Origin: Hibiscus mutabilis
Lineage: Eukaryota > Streptophyta > Magnoliopsida > Malvales > Malvaceae
NCBI GenBank assembly: GCA_019671005.1
Contig: CM033714.1
Location: forward strand, 55,041,741-55,105,740
Direction: 5' to 3'
Length of the DNA: 64,000 nucleotides
The notes under the pieces are model-generated. The model had not been told where the DNA came from, did no database searches, and was given only the letters and a program-made list of their open reading frames with translations. Made by a program: the position numbers and the translations under genes. Below, one piece after another: positions 1 through 10,876 of this stretch (position 1 is the stretch's first letter; each line of letters starts with the position of its first letter).

Positions 1-623
1 CATATGTTCCCACTTCGAGAACCATTTGCCAAGCCTCATAGGCTACCATATTTAATAACATTCACAATACATTTCTCATGGAAAATCAAGTATAAACAAT
101 AGAGAACAAATCGTGTTTGACATCAAAACATATGCTTAAACAATATGGACCAAAATAGAGAGATCAAGAGAAAACCACCATTTACTTACTTCCAAGTCTA
201 ACCAAGCTTGTTAGGCTTTATTTAAAGCCCCAAGATAACTTTTCGAACCATTTGAAACCTTTGAAACACATTTCATCTCACCGACTACGCAAAACTCCAT
301 GTACTGATACGAAATCAAACGTTTGACGCTTCCAACTCTTCACCAAATGCTACCGGATTGATCTCCCCTATTTTATCCACATTATAACAGAGGATTAATG
401 CATCTTCGTGCATCTAAAATCCTAGCAACATCAATCCCCAGCAAAACACATCCAAACTCCACCAAACTCCATTTAAAAACAACCGAAAACTACACAAAAG
501 TTCACCTAAACAAAACCATACATAACCTAACGACATAATCATCTCAACAACATCAATTAACATCAACAATCATTTCCAAACTCAACTTATACCTCCAGCA
601 AACTCAGATACCAAAGTCACCTC
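1..623 (-). repeat. Gypsy LTR fragment of the D type, cut by LTR F
   Basis: This stretch is similar, in the same order, to about 57900-58530 inside the 5' LTR of element D. Shared landmarks are the tacttact...aagcttg block near 190 and the block around cctattttatccaca near 370. The match stops at cacctc (618-623), where LTR F begins; in D the same word is followed by unrelated LTR sequence, so F appears to have inserted here. No coding capacity was seen. Orientation is taken from D, which reads on the - strand. Confidence 0.65.
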
Positions 624-2279
624 TATAACACCCTCGATCCAGATGTCACAATTGGGCCTCAAGCCCAAACCAAAAGCCAAAAAATTCTCAAACTGGGTTT
701 AGCCCAAACAAGTTATTTCTTAAAAGCATTAAAAGTCAACAGTTGAAAATATTTATAAATCATTTAAATAGTTACAAAAGAGCTCCACTTTAATTTAAAA
801 CATTTAAATACTTGACTTGATTAATATAATTTCAATATAAAGATTTACAGACTCAACCATGTAAGGTCCTATGAATACATAGCCCACTAAATACAAGTAT
901 CGCACTCTTGAGATCCCCATATGCTAGAACCCCGTATTGATAATGTTCCACGATCCCACAAACCAACAATAAACCTACGCTCGGAAACAACGATTCCAAG
1001 CGTTGAGCTTACAAAGCTCAGTGGTACACATCTACTCTACTATACTTCATGCTAATCAAAAACATAAGATGCAAGCTAGTAAGAGCAATAAGGAGAGATA
1101 AATGAATACGTGGCGCTACTACTAGTCAACTAAACACATGCTCTCATCATAGCAATAATCATACGTGGCACGCAAGGTCCAACCATACTCAAAACATGGC
1201 AATATAACATTAAATACATATGGCGCTCCCTCTAGATTCCTATCCATGTGTCAACAATCAGCACATAGGCTTCACATAGCATATAAACATAATACCACAA
1301 TATAGGAGTGAGGCTCGGTCCCACTAAGCATCAGTGTCATACACTTTGAGTGAAGTCTGGTTCCACTAAGCATCGAGATACATACACTCTTTGGGTGAGG
1401 CCAGATACCACTAAGTGTCAGGATACATACTCTCATACTTAGAATCTCTCATCAAGCATCTTTGAATGAGTCACAGTACCACTAAGACTCAGGTTCATAC
1501 ATTCAGGAATCTTCAAACATGGTGTTGCAACACTCTTTCTCACACTGGTATCCAGATCCCATCAATCAATGGTAACTCAACCAAACAAGTGCCCATACTT
1601 GGCACGCAACATCACAAAATCCACCAAGGATTCTATAGTTGCTGTTACAACAAGTCATCCAAGACTTTACCAAATTATTAATTATCATGGAAGTGTACAT
1701 TAATCATCCTCATTAATTATCTATATTAATCCATATCATCCCATTAATATTCCATGTCAATTTCCATATTTTTATTAGCATAATAGATTATTCCGTTCAG
1801 TGGGTGTCGATACTCAAACACGAGTACCGATACGGTACCCCTAAGTATAGGTACTCATACGTGTACCAATACCAAAATAGGTTACTGAAAATCCTTAATT
1901 CCTACAAGTACTGGTACGAGAACGAGAATGACAACTCCAACGACGATTCCGAGACCATCGGCCAACTCGTCTCGTCAAGATGAATATGATGGTGCAAGAG
2001 GTGTCGACAACGAACGGCCCAATCTCCATAGATCAGAGATTACAACTCACCCCTTTACTTTCTCTCACTCTTTTTCCATTTTCTCTATTCTTTTTACTTT
2101 TTCACTCTCTCCATCATAATATTTTCCACTTTTGCTCCTATCCTCATCTTTTAAAATTCAAACCTCTCCCACCAATGTAATGGACCTAACTTAATATTCT
2201 TAACTAGGCTTCCAAAATTAAGGGCACAATACCCAGGTCTGAGACTTGATTCATTAACACAAAAATTTAGGTCATTAAA
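624..2279 (-). repeat. Gypsy LTR F, about 1.65 kb
   Basis: The low end (tataacaccctcgatcc) is the reverse complement of a plant gypsy LTR 3' end of the ...GGGTGTTA(T)A type. The high end near 2270-2280 adjoins a purine tract on the - strand, as expected for a 3' LTR read right to left. The inside is non-coding. It holds short local repeats around 1310-1480 (gtgagg / ccactaag words) and a cluster of GTACCGATAC-like palindromes at 1804-1917. The terminal dinucleotides look mutated, so both ends are accurate only to a few bases. Confidence 0.6.
1804..1917. repeat. Cluster of degenerate 10-bp palindromes in LTR F
   Basis: GTGTCGATAC (1804), GTACCGATAC (1824), GTATAGGTAC (1845), GTACCAATAC (1863) and GTACTGGTAC (1908) are variants of the motif that fills the R/U5-side region of element C's LTRs. 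The first two starts are 20 bp apart and the next two 18 bp apart. Function is unknown. Confidence 0.6.
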
Positions 2280-2727
2280 ACTCTCTCCTCCTTAAAAAAA
2301 TTCATCCTCAAAATTTATACTGATAAACTAGAGAAAAAGTGAAACCTTTTAGAACTCTCAAACGTTCTCAAACATATCCCGCTTCGCTTCTCTGATCTAT
2401 CACAACACTTTTCAAACATAACCCTTGTCTTCAAACGATACAAACATAATCTCAACTGATCTTTTCTCTTATAAGAAATCTATCCTCGCTCAGTACAAAC
2501 CGATTTCAACTCACCATTTCCTTAAAGAGATCCGCCGCTATTTGGTGCATAACGAAAGCCATGGAAAAAAACTCGACAGTGTCTTGACCAAACATCACAC
2601 AAACTCGCCACCAAGAAACTTAACTTACGCTGTAGGACTCAAAATATTGTTGCACACAAAATCCTTCCACAACAACGTACGATCTAAAAAGGACAAGATG
2701 ATAAACAATCATTTAATCTAAACGAAA
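2280..2727 (-). other. 3' tail of the interior of element F with polypurine tract
   Basis: Read on the - strand, the sequence next to LTR F is a purine tract (complement of 2281-2292, AGGAGGAGAGAG). It is preceded by the TTTTGAGGATGAA-like word that many plant chromoviruses carry just before their 3' LTR. No integrase or chromodomain reading frame can be recognised upstream, so only a short, decayed end of the element remains. Confidence 0.5.
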
Positions 2728-2934
2728 CAATTGGATGTCTAATCAATGCCCAATTTAGTTGATTTTTCACCCGCTGCGAGCATGCACACCTTAGGAAATA
2801 ATGTTGCATCTAGACAAGATAAAAATAAAAAATAGACCTAAGTTTAGTTATTCGTTCTAGTTTTTGTTTCGGCAAAATCCAATGTAGCTTGCTCGGTTCA
2901 GTCAGGCATCTAGGCCAGATCGAGGGGGTTACAA
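2728..2934 (+). repeat. 3' end fragment of a D-type LTR, + orientation
   Basis: The sequence matches the reverse complement of about 56185-56400, the 3' end of element D's LTR. The shared blocks are the ccgctgc word, cttaggaa, acaagataaaaa, the tcggttcag...ggcatctaggcc block and the terminal gggggttaca. It is opposite in orientation to D. It ends exactly at ttaca (2934) and is followed by Athila LTR sequence, not by a tRNA primer site, so it is a truncated relic. Confidence 0.65.
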
Positions 2935-2937
2935 GAT

Positions 2938-4310
2938 GACAAAATGAACGCAGGACGCAGGGATGCAGTTAGGAATACCGAGGTGAATGCCAGATGCCGT
3001 GGGCACGGAATGATCAGAGGTGTGCCAAGCATCTGTTGGCATGAGGTGTGTCAGCAGCCATGCCAAAAGAGGAAGAACCTCTAAAAAATAGGACAGCCTC
3101 TGAAAAAATAGCGGATAAGGTGATGCCAAGTTGTGTTGGCAAGGTCGTGCCAAGTTAGTGTGCTAGGATGGCCATGACATGATAACGTCAGCGTGCCAAT
3201 CTCTTATCCATGGAGAATTCAAATTTTAAATGAAGAGAGAGTGATCCTTCCTTGCACGCCTATATATACACTACCCGATAAAGCTTGAAGAAGATTGATG
3301 AGGAGGAGAGACCGATGAAGGTCGAGGTGATCAGAGCGGTGAGTGACAGTCGTTACAACTGAGGAAGAGTGGTTCAACCTCTTGGCTGAGAGCCTGGTGC
3401 GGAGGGCTGCATCGAGAGACCCCTCTGCCTATTCCCTTGGTGCAAGTTGATTATCTTTAGTTTTTTTTACGATGGTGATATTGAAAACGTTAATGGTTTT
3501 GATGGTTAACCCCCACACCATGAACTAATTTAATAGTTAGTGGGGGATGTTTTGGTTTTAAACGTTGGCTTTTATGCCTTAGTTCCTTTATAATAATTCT
3601 ATTTTTGGCAAAGTTTGTTTGTTTTGCATACTTTAATTTTTTCCTAAGTACTATGCCAAAGCGAGAGCTGACATAGTTAGCTTATTGCCTTCCAATATCT
3701 TAACAGACTTGTGTTGGCAATGATCAAGTTGCTGAATACTTGGGAGAGAAGTCGTTTAAGTAGATGAACTTACTTCGGAAGTGAAATCTACCCCCACAAA
3801 GTATAGATTGGCTTTTAAATCAAATTGGTTTAAGGAAAACATACACTATAGAGATATAGGGGTTTTTACTTGGCCAGTTTAGGGCAATGACCATCGAGAG
3901 AGGGTTTTCTATTTTTGAATCTGCTCGGCAAACAATGCCAAGACAGTTTTGCCAATAAAGGCTGGCATGAACCACATTGAAATCAGGCATTCCCTGCCAA
4001 CAGTCATCATTCATTTGAAACACCTTCTTTGCCAACGCTTTACTTTAGTTTTTATCTTATTTTATTTTCTTTTCTTAGTTTTAAAATCAACTCTTTTAAA
4101 CTACAATCTTTTCTTCCAAAACAAGTAACAAACTAAACAATCGAATTCCAAGTCAATCTCTGTGGGATCGATACTCAGCTTACCAAGCTGTATTCCTTAT
4201 CGACCATGTATACTTGCACGCAAAAGACTCTTGGCACAGTTTATCTTCCCCAAATACATACCATTTATACCTTTTGCCAGCATTCATTTTACACATCTCC
4301 TTGAGAGTCA
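2938..4310 (+). repeat. 5' LTR of element A, 5'-truncated
   Basis: Homology to the 3' LTR starts around 2942 (atgaacgcaggacg versus atgaacgtaggacg at 21107) and runs to the shared end gagagtca at 4310. The first roughly 190 bp present in the 3' LTR (20918-21105) are absent. In exchange it keeps about 400 bp (near 3085-3475, including a TATA box) that the 3' LTR has lost. Confidence 0.85.
3261..3270 (+). promoter_or_regulatory. Probable TATA box of element A's LTR
   Basis: tatatataca lies mid-LTR, where an LTR core promoter is expected. The matching part of the 3' LTR (around 21270) is deleted, so only the 5' copy could have driven transcription. Confidence 0.5.
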
Positions 4311-4319
4311 TTAAGTTTT

Positions 4320-4337
4320 TGGCGCTATTGCTGGGGA
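4320..4337 (+). other. Primer binding site, tRNA-Asp type (element A)
   Basis: TGGCGCTATTGCTGGGGA begins ten bases after the LTR end. It differs at two places from the TGGCGCCGTTGCCGGGGA form that is complementary to the 3' end of plant tRNA-Asp and is used by Athila elements. The spacing is typical for this clade. Confidence 0.85.
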
Positions 4338-4502
4338 ATGCAATAGATTTGATTGTTTTTAAATTTTTACTTGCTTTGTTTTTGTTTTCAGTTCATCTTT
4401 GTTTTCACTGGTGTATGACCAGAAACTACCAGTGGTGGACGAGTGGCCATACAATCCAAAAATTGAGAGAACCTTACAGAGGTTAAAGAGGGATACCGAG
4501 AA

Positions 4503-6025
4503 ATGAATCAAGGCAATCAGAGGAATAATGTGGTGAATAATGATCCACCCATTAACAATCAGCCTAATAACAATGCACCACTGCCTCCTAATGTTCCAAA
4601 TATGGTTGAAGAAGAAGAGAGGCCAATCCGAGAACATTTAGCACCTAACATTGCAAATCTCATGCCATGACTTATTGGCACTGATGCCAATGAGCCTAAC
4701 TTTGAACTTAAACTTGTAATGATCCAAACTCTTTTGAATGTAGGTCAATTTGATGGAGCACTTACTGAAGACCCGAGACAACATCTCAAACAATTCATGA
4801 AGATATACCAATTGTTTCAACAAATTAGAGTATCTGGAGATACTATGAAGCTAAAATTGTTTACTTTTTCTTTGAGAGACAGAGCCAAGGCATGGCTCAA
4901 ATCTTTGCCACCAGGATCAGTTGCTTATTGGGCAGACCTTTGCCAGAAGTTCCTGACGCGGTTTCAGCCACCAACACTCACTGCCAAGTTGCATGGTGAA
5001 ATCATCACATTTAAATAGGATGAGGATGAAACTCTTTATGAAGCCTGGGAAAAATTTAAAGATTTGTTGAGAAGGTGCCCAATGCATGGGTTCCCAAATT
5101 GGACCCAAATACAAACCTTCTACAACGGATTGAATGCACAAACAAGGACTGTTGTGGATACTTCAGCAGCTGGATCATTTCTTGATAAGAAGTACACTAA
5201 GGCTATGATATCCTTGAGAGAATTTCGATCAATGACTTTGAGTATCCTATTGCTAGACTTAGGATCGGGACTAAAGCTAGTGGGAAGTTGAAAGTTGATG
5301 AACTCACATCTATTCATGCTGAGATTTCCAACCTCACTAGCATGGTGAGAACGTTGCAAAAGAACAATGAGGCCTAAGAAGTCAAAGCACTAGATCCACT
5401 TTGCACCATTTGTGGAGAAAACCACCATGTGGATGAATGCCTTGTTAATCCTGAGTCGGTAAATTTTGTTGGGAATGCGGGTCATTTTTATAATGCTAAT
5501 ACCTATAATGCAGGTTGGAGACAATACCCTAACTTTGCTTGGGGAAATCAAGGAGGAAATCACTATAATGACCCACGACAAAACATCCAACGACAGAACA
5601 ACAGTGCCATGCCAGCATTTTATCAAAATACCATACCATAGAAAGCTCAAAACAATTTCTAGAAAGGGCAATGAAGCAACCAAGGAGGAGATCTTACACA
5701 ATATATGGAGCGAAATGAAGTAACAGTCTAAAGTTTGGCAGCATCAGTAAGAAACTTGGAAATACAAATTGGGCAGATTGCTAATGCACTTAGCAATCAA
5801 CCCCAAGGTACTTTGCCAAGTGACACTGAAGATGCTCGACACAAAGAAAATGAACAATGCAAGGCAATAACTCTTCGGAGTGGTAAGCAGCGCGTAACAG
5901 AAATGGCTACCAAGCAGCCAGTCATCAGCCAAGATGCAAAGCTTATGCCAACATACATGCCCAGAGAAGTAGAGAAGGAGAAAGTAGATGATGCAAGCGA
6001 TCATGTCAATAAGAGTGCCAAATAG
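4503..6025 (+). pseudogene. gag: Athila gag (element A), broken
   Basis: This encodes the capsid/nucleocapsid polyprotein. The ATG at 4503 opens an Asn-rich leader, then a capsid core typical of Athila: NFELK...GQFDG, LKLFTFSLRDRAKAWL near 4850, and LLRRCPMHGFP near 5070. Stops interrupt it at 4668 (TGA) and 5016 (TAG), and the frame changes around 5230. The new frame holds a short zinc knuckle, CTICGENHHVDEC (CX2CX3HX4C), near 5399, and then the conserved NLEIQIGQIANALS and ITLRSGKQ blocks (5756-5900), which lead towards the protease. Length and order fit the family. It is not translatable as one protein. Confidence 0.85.
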
Positions 6026-6125
6026 GATGCCAATCCAAGTGCCAACAAATACGCCATCAATGATAATAAGCAGACTGATGCCAAAAGAGATGCCAGCACT
6101 GCCTCGGCAAAGCTGGCAACGCCAG

Positions 6126-7297
6126 CATATGTATATCCACCGCCACCATTTCCAGCAAGACTTCAAAAGCATAAGCAAGACCAACAATTTAAGTGCCTTT
6201 TGGAAGTGCTTAAATAGTTGCAAATTAACATTCCATTGGTGGAAGCCCTTGAACAAATGCCTAACTATGTAAAATTCATGAAGGACATCTTGTCCAAAAA
6301 GAGGAAGTTTGGAGAATTTGAAACTGTTGCTCTCATTGAGGGATGCAGTGCCATGATCCTGAACTGATTGCCACCAAAGCTGAAAGATCCAGGAAGTTTT
6401 ACTATTCCTTACACAATTGGCGACAAGTTCATGGGGAAGGCACTGTGCGACTTGGGAGCCATCATCAATTTGATGCCACTATCAATTTTCAAGAAGCTTG
6501 GCATAGATACAAGACCTACCATGGTGACACTTCAATTCATAGACCGATCCTATGCACATCCCAAGGGTAAGAATGAGGATGTGTTGGTAAAGGTAGACAA
6601 ATTCATTTTCCCAGCTGATTTTATCATTTTGGATTATGAAGCTGATATTAATATGCCAATTATTTTGGGTAGGTAGTTTCTTGCTACTAGCAGGGCTCTT
6701 ATTGATGTTCATAAAGGGGAACTAACCACGAGAATGAATGATCAACATGTTACTTTTAACGTGTTTCAAGCTTTGAAATATGCAGATGAACCTGATGAAT
6801 GTCAAGCCGATGAATCGATGGAGTCCATCTTTACTTTGGTCATGGCACAATTGTGCCAAGATATAGCAAGTGACGGCATGCTTGATGGCATAGCTGAACT
6901 ATTTGAGGAACCTGTGGAATCATCCTTGGAGGCTAAAGATGAAAGTTACTTTGACCCACTCTATTTGGCCAGTAGACAGATAAAGAAACCAAAGCCATCT
7001 ATTGAGGAACCACCAGAGTTGAAGCTTCAACCCCTGCCAAAACACTTAAAGTATGCTTATTTAGGTAAGAACTCGACTCTACCAGTGATTATTGCCACTG
7101 ATCTCACCCATGATCAGGAGGTAAGACTGTTGGCATTACTAAAAGATGATACGCAAGCACTGGGTTGGACCTTGGCAAACATCCAAGGTATTAGCCCAAC
7201 CATTTGCATGCACAAGATCATACTAGAGGAATACAATGGCAGGACCATTGAAGGCCTAAGACGGCTAAACCCAAGCATGAAAGAGGTTGTAAAGTAA
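6126..7297 (+). pseudogene. pol: Athila protease and pol linker (element A)
   Basis: After a stop at 6365, a long frame (6368-6676) carries the retropepsin-like domain. It has LPPKLKDPGSFTIPYTIG, then the active-site block ALCDLGAIINLMP (catalytic DLGA kept, the usual Ser after it changed to Ile), then a second hydrophobic motif ending in MPIILGR. A TAG at 6674 breaks the GRPFLA-like motif. From 6734 to 7297 the frame stays open through the acidic linker (ESMESIFTLV) and into the start of RT (LPVIIATDLT, then GISPTICMHKI). The domain cuts the polyprotein in active relatives. Here the two stops make it inactive unless read through. Confidence 0.8.
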
Positions 7298-7859
7298 GAG
7301 ATCATAAAATGGTTGGATGCCGGGATCATTTATCCCATTTCCAATAGCTCTTGGGTTAGCCCAATGTAGTGTGTACCAAAGAAGGGTGGCATGATTGTGA
7401 TCCAAAATAGTAAGGCCAAATTGACTCCCTCTAGAACCATCACTAGATTGAGGGTGTGCATGGATTACTGAAGGTTGAACAAGGCTACAAGGAATGACCA
7501 CTTCCCATTGCCTTTCATTGACCAGACCCAACCATTTGCATGCACAAGATCATACTAGAGGAATACAATGGCAGGACCATTGAAGGCCTAAGACGGCTAA
7601 ACCCAAGCATGAAAGAGGTTGTAAAGTAAGAGATCATAAAATGGTTGGATGCCGTGATCATTTATCCCATTTCCAATAGCTCTTGGGTTAGCCCAATGCA
7701 GTGTGTGCCAAAGAAGGTTGGCATGATTGTGATCCAAAATAGTAAGGCCAAATTGATTCCCTCTAGAACCATCACTAGATTAAGGGTGTGCATGGATTAC
7801 TGAAGGTTGAACAAGGCTACAAGGAATGACCACTTCCCATTGCCTTTTCATTGACCAGA
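7195..7859 (+). repeat. 332-bp tandem duplication inside RT (element A)
   Basis: 7195-7526 is repeated at 7527-7859; both copies begin cccaaccatttgcatgcac and end ccattgacc-like (the copy junction is at 7526/7527). The second copy has one extra T near 7846, which gives a frameshift. The copies differ at only a few bases: the first has TAG where the second has CAG (around 7367/7699), and both share a TGA in the DYxRLN motif. Confidence 0.9.
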
Positions 7860-8350
7860 TGTGGGACAGGTTGACAGGTAAAGCATTTTATTATTTTTAG
7901 ATGGTTATTCAGGATATAATCAGATTGCCATTGCCCCTGAAGATCAAGAGAAGACCACGTTCACGTGTCCATATGGGACATTTGCCTTTAGAAGGATGCC
8001 ATTCGGACTATGTAATGCGCCAAAAACATTTCAACGTTGCATGATGGCCATTTTCTCTAATATGATTGAGCATAACATGGAAGTATTCACGGATGATTTC
8101 TCAGTGTTTGGTGTAACATTTGAGGAATGTATCCATAGCCTGGAGCAAGTTTTGAAGAGATGCATAGAGACAAAACTAGTGTAGAATTGGGAGAAATTCC
8201 ACTTCATGGTAAAGGAGGGCATTGTTCTCGGTCATAAGGTAACCAATAGAGGACTAGAAGTTGATCAAGCCAAAGTGGAGGTAATTAAGCAATTACCACC
8301 TCCAACAAGTGTTAAAGGTAATTAAGCAATTACCACCTCCAACAAGTGTT
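7298..8350 (+). pseudogene. pol: Athila reverse transcriptase (element A), broken
   Basis: The N-terminal fingers (IIKWLDAGIIYPISNSSWVSP, then CVPKKGG, then VCMDY*RLNKATRNDHFPLPFID) are present twice because of a 332-bp duplication. The palm follows (DGYSGYNQIAIAPEDQEKTTF, CPYGTFAFRRMPFGLCNAP from about 7900). The catalytic motif reads FTDDFSVFG near 8089, so both aspartates survive and the usual Met is Thr. The thumb reads through a stop at 8182 to GHKVTNRG and is followed by a small 37-bp duplication. Stops, a frameshift and the duplication make it dead. Confidence 0.85.
8279..8350 (+). repeat. Small tandem duplication, 37-bp period
   Basis: A 35-bp unit starting aggtaattaagc occurs at 8279-8313 and again at 8316-8350, at the RT / RNase H boundary of element A. 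It encodes the VIKQLPPPT stretch twice. Confidence 0.9.
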
Positions 8351-8955
8351 GATCAAGCCAGTTTTTATCGGTGATTTATTAAAGATTTTTCAAAAATTGC
8401 TAAACCTTTATGCTCATTGTTGGAACATAATGCCACTTTTGCATTTGATGATTCTTGTTTGAGAGCATTTCAGGCGCTTAAAGACAGATTGATTTATGCC
8501 CCATAGTCGTGGCAACGAATTGGAATGAGCCCTTTGAGCTCATGTACGATGTCGAAGATTATGCCATTGGAGCAATTTTGGGAAAACAACGTGGCAAGAT
8601 ATTCTATGCCGTCTACTATGCCAGCAGAACCTTGAATGAAGCATAACTGAATTACTCTACAATCAAGAAATGATTCATCGTGGTTGTATTTGCTTTTGAT
8701 AAATTTAGATATTATTTAATTGGTAATAAGGTTATGGTTTATACAGATCATTCAGCGTTGAAACATCTCTTGGCAAAGAAGGATGCCAAACCTAGACTAA
8801 TCCGATGCACGCTCTTACTTCAAGAATTTGACCCAGAGATCAGAGAAAAGAAAGGCAGCGAAAACTTAGTAGCTGACCATCTCCCTTGGTTGGAGCATCA
8901 CATGGAGGATGGTAGGTCCACTATAATTACAGATGAATTCCCTGATGAGTATTTG
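8351..8955 (+). pseudogene. pol: Athila RNase H (element A), broken
   Basis: The domain starts with FYRRFIKDFSKIAKPL (near 8370) after the duplication. It continues through LRAFQALKDRLIYAP* and a short disturbed stretch where the DEDYAIGAILGQ-like block around 8560-8590 can be read. Stops lie near 8504, 8645 and 8671. From 8680 the frame is open, with FAFDKFRYYLIGN, VYTDHSALKHLL and LLLQEFDPEI. RNase H removes the RNA template in active relatives. Two or more stops disable it. Confidence 0.75.
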
Positions 8956-10230
8956 CTTGCAGCCGATGCTATACCATGGTACGCTAACATAGTCAACTAT
9001 CTGGTAAGCAATATTCTGCCATCAGACATGGCATACAATGCAAAGAAAAGATTTTTACGAGAGGTGAAGCAATACTATTGGGATGAGCCCATGTTGTACA
9101 AGTAGTGTGACGACGAAGTGCTATGTCGGTGTGTGCCAGAGGGCGAGCAGCAACATATATTGCATTTATGCCATGCCACACCATATGGAGGACATTTTGC
9201 TGGGATGAAGACTGCTGCCAATGTTTTGCAATCAAGATTCTTTTGGCCCACACTGTACAAGGATGCCAACGAACAGGGAACATCTCTGGCAGACACGAAT
9301 TACCACTCCAGAACATTATGCCAGTGGACTTATTTGATGTATGGGGGATTGACTTTATGGGTCCTTTTCCCCCCATCATTTGGTGATGTGTATATTCTTG
9401 TGGCTATTGACTATGTGTCAAAGTGGGTAGAGGTTGTTGCCTTGCCAACAAATGATGCCAAGGCTGTTGCCAGGTTCTTGGATAAAAACACTTTCACTAG
9501 ATTTGGTGCTCCTCGAATGATTATTCATGACGAGGGTACTCATTTTAAATGTAAATTAATTTCTAAAGCATTGTGCAGGTATGGGATTCAGTAGTGAATC
9601 ACCACAGCATACCATCCACAAACAAATGGGCAGGCTGAGATATCCAATAAGGAGATTGAGAAAATTTTGGAAAAAAATGTAAAACCAACAAGGAAAGACT
9701 GGTCCTTGAGACTAGATGAGTCCTTGTGGGATATAGGACGACATTTAAAACTCCTTTGGGTACTTCCCCTTTCAGACTTGTCTTTGGTGAACCATGCCAT
9801 CTGCCAGTAGAACTTGAACATAAAGCCTATCGGGCCATCCGACAGCTTGACATGGCATGGAGAATTGCTGGAGGAAAGAGGTTCCTTGACCTTAGTGAAT
9901 TGGAGGAATTTAAAACACAAGACTATGATAACGCTAAGATATACAAGGAGAAAGGCAAAACGTTGGCATGATAGTCGGATCATGCCAAGATAGTTTGAAA
10001 TAGGTCAGCTTGTCCTATTGTTTAACTCTCAGCTCAAACTTTTTCAAGGTAAATTTAAGTCAAGATGGATGGGTCCTTATGAAGTTGTGAAGCCATATGC
10101 TCATGGGGTTGTAGATATCAAAAACTTATAGACCGGAGAAATTTTTAAGGTGAACAGTCAGCGCCTAAAGCATTACTTGGAAGGTAAGCAAAGTCATGCC
10201 AAGGAGTTTATCCTCTTGGCAGAATTGGAA
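8956..10230 (+). pseudogene. pol: Athila integrase (element A), broken
   Basis: The N-terminal zinc-binding part is recognisable (CVPEGEQQHILHLCHATPYG, then GGHFAGMKTAANVL, near 9130-9230), but the stretch with the two cysteines of the HHCC site is partly deleted around 9265, and the frame slips there. The catalytic core follows (GIDFMGPFPP, then VYILVAIDYVSKWVE, and IIHDEGTHF near 9520), with a stop at 9592. The C-terminal part (CHLPVELEHKAY, then RQLDMAWR, ending near 10230 with the RWMGPYEVVKPY and SQRLKHYL blocks) lies in a different frame with more stops. This is the usual end of Athila pol. Confidence 0.8.
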
Positions 10231-10876
10231 TGAAGCATTCGCAGGTTTGAAATTCTTTGTAAATATTAATATTAGTAATTTTTGTTTTCCTTTAGGAATC
10301 AAATTTTTGTTCATGTTTTCTTTTTATTTTCTTTCAATTTTTATTCCTTTGTTGCGTTACACGATTTTTCATTTAGTATGTGCAGGAATTTTGACAGGAA
10401 TTGATACTAGGAATATTGTCAGAAGGATTGTGAGCCAGTGTACTTGCCAGTAGTTATGTCATGGCCCATGCCCGTGGCATGTGTATATTTAGTGTGAAGA
10501 AAGAAAATAAACCCTAACTTGCGTAAGAAGAGAAAAAAAATCTGGACAATTTTACCCTTGTTGCCCATATTTATGATAATTTATCTTATCATAATTACTC
10601 CATAACTTCAAAATCCTTCCATACCTTTATCGCTATCACTTATCATTTAAAATTTAAACCCTTTTCCAATTAAAACTTTTGAACTTCCATCATTATCCCC
10701 CTTTTTTTGGCTACCATCATTAAAACCCCTTAAACACTCCACATTATTCATTTTTTTCTACCCTAGCCGATTTCCCAAGAACCATAATCTCTTAATTTCT
10801 TTCTCAAGCAAGATTCAAGAAACCATTTAACTTTTTTTTTTCTTTTCTTCCTCACCGATTCAAACTCTTCTTCTCT
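10231..10876 (+). other. Non-coding spacer between pol and second ORF of element A
   Basis: T-rich sequence with pyrimidine runs (around 10260-10380 and 10820-10850) and many stops in all frames. A spacer between pol and a second ORF is normal for Athila. Nothing else is recognised. Confidence 0.6.

Noticed and set aside
5744..6256. A 170-codon frame on the - strand over A's gag
   Set aside because: It lies opposite a clear Athila gag/pol linker on the + strand, has no recognisable domain, and its composition follows from the complementary strand.
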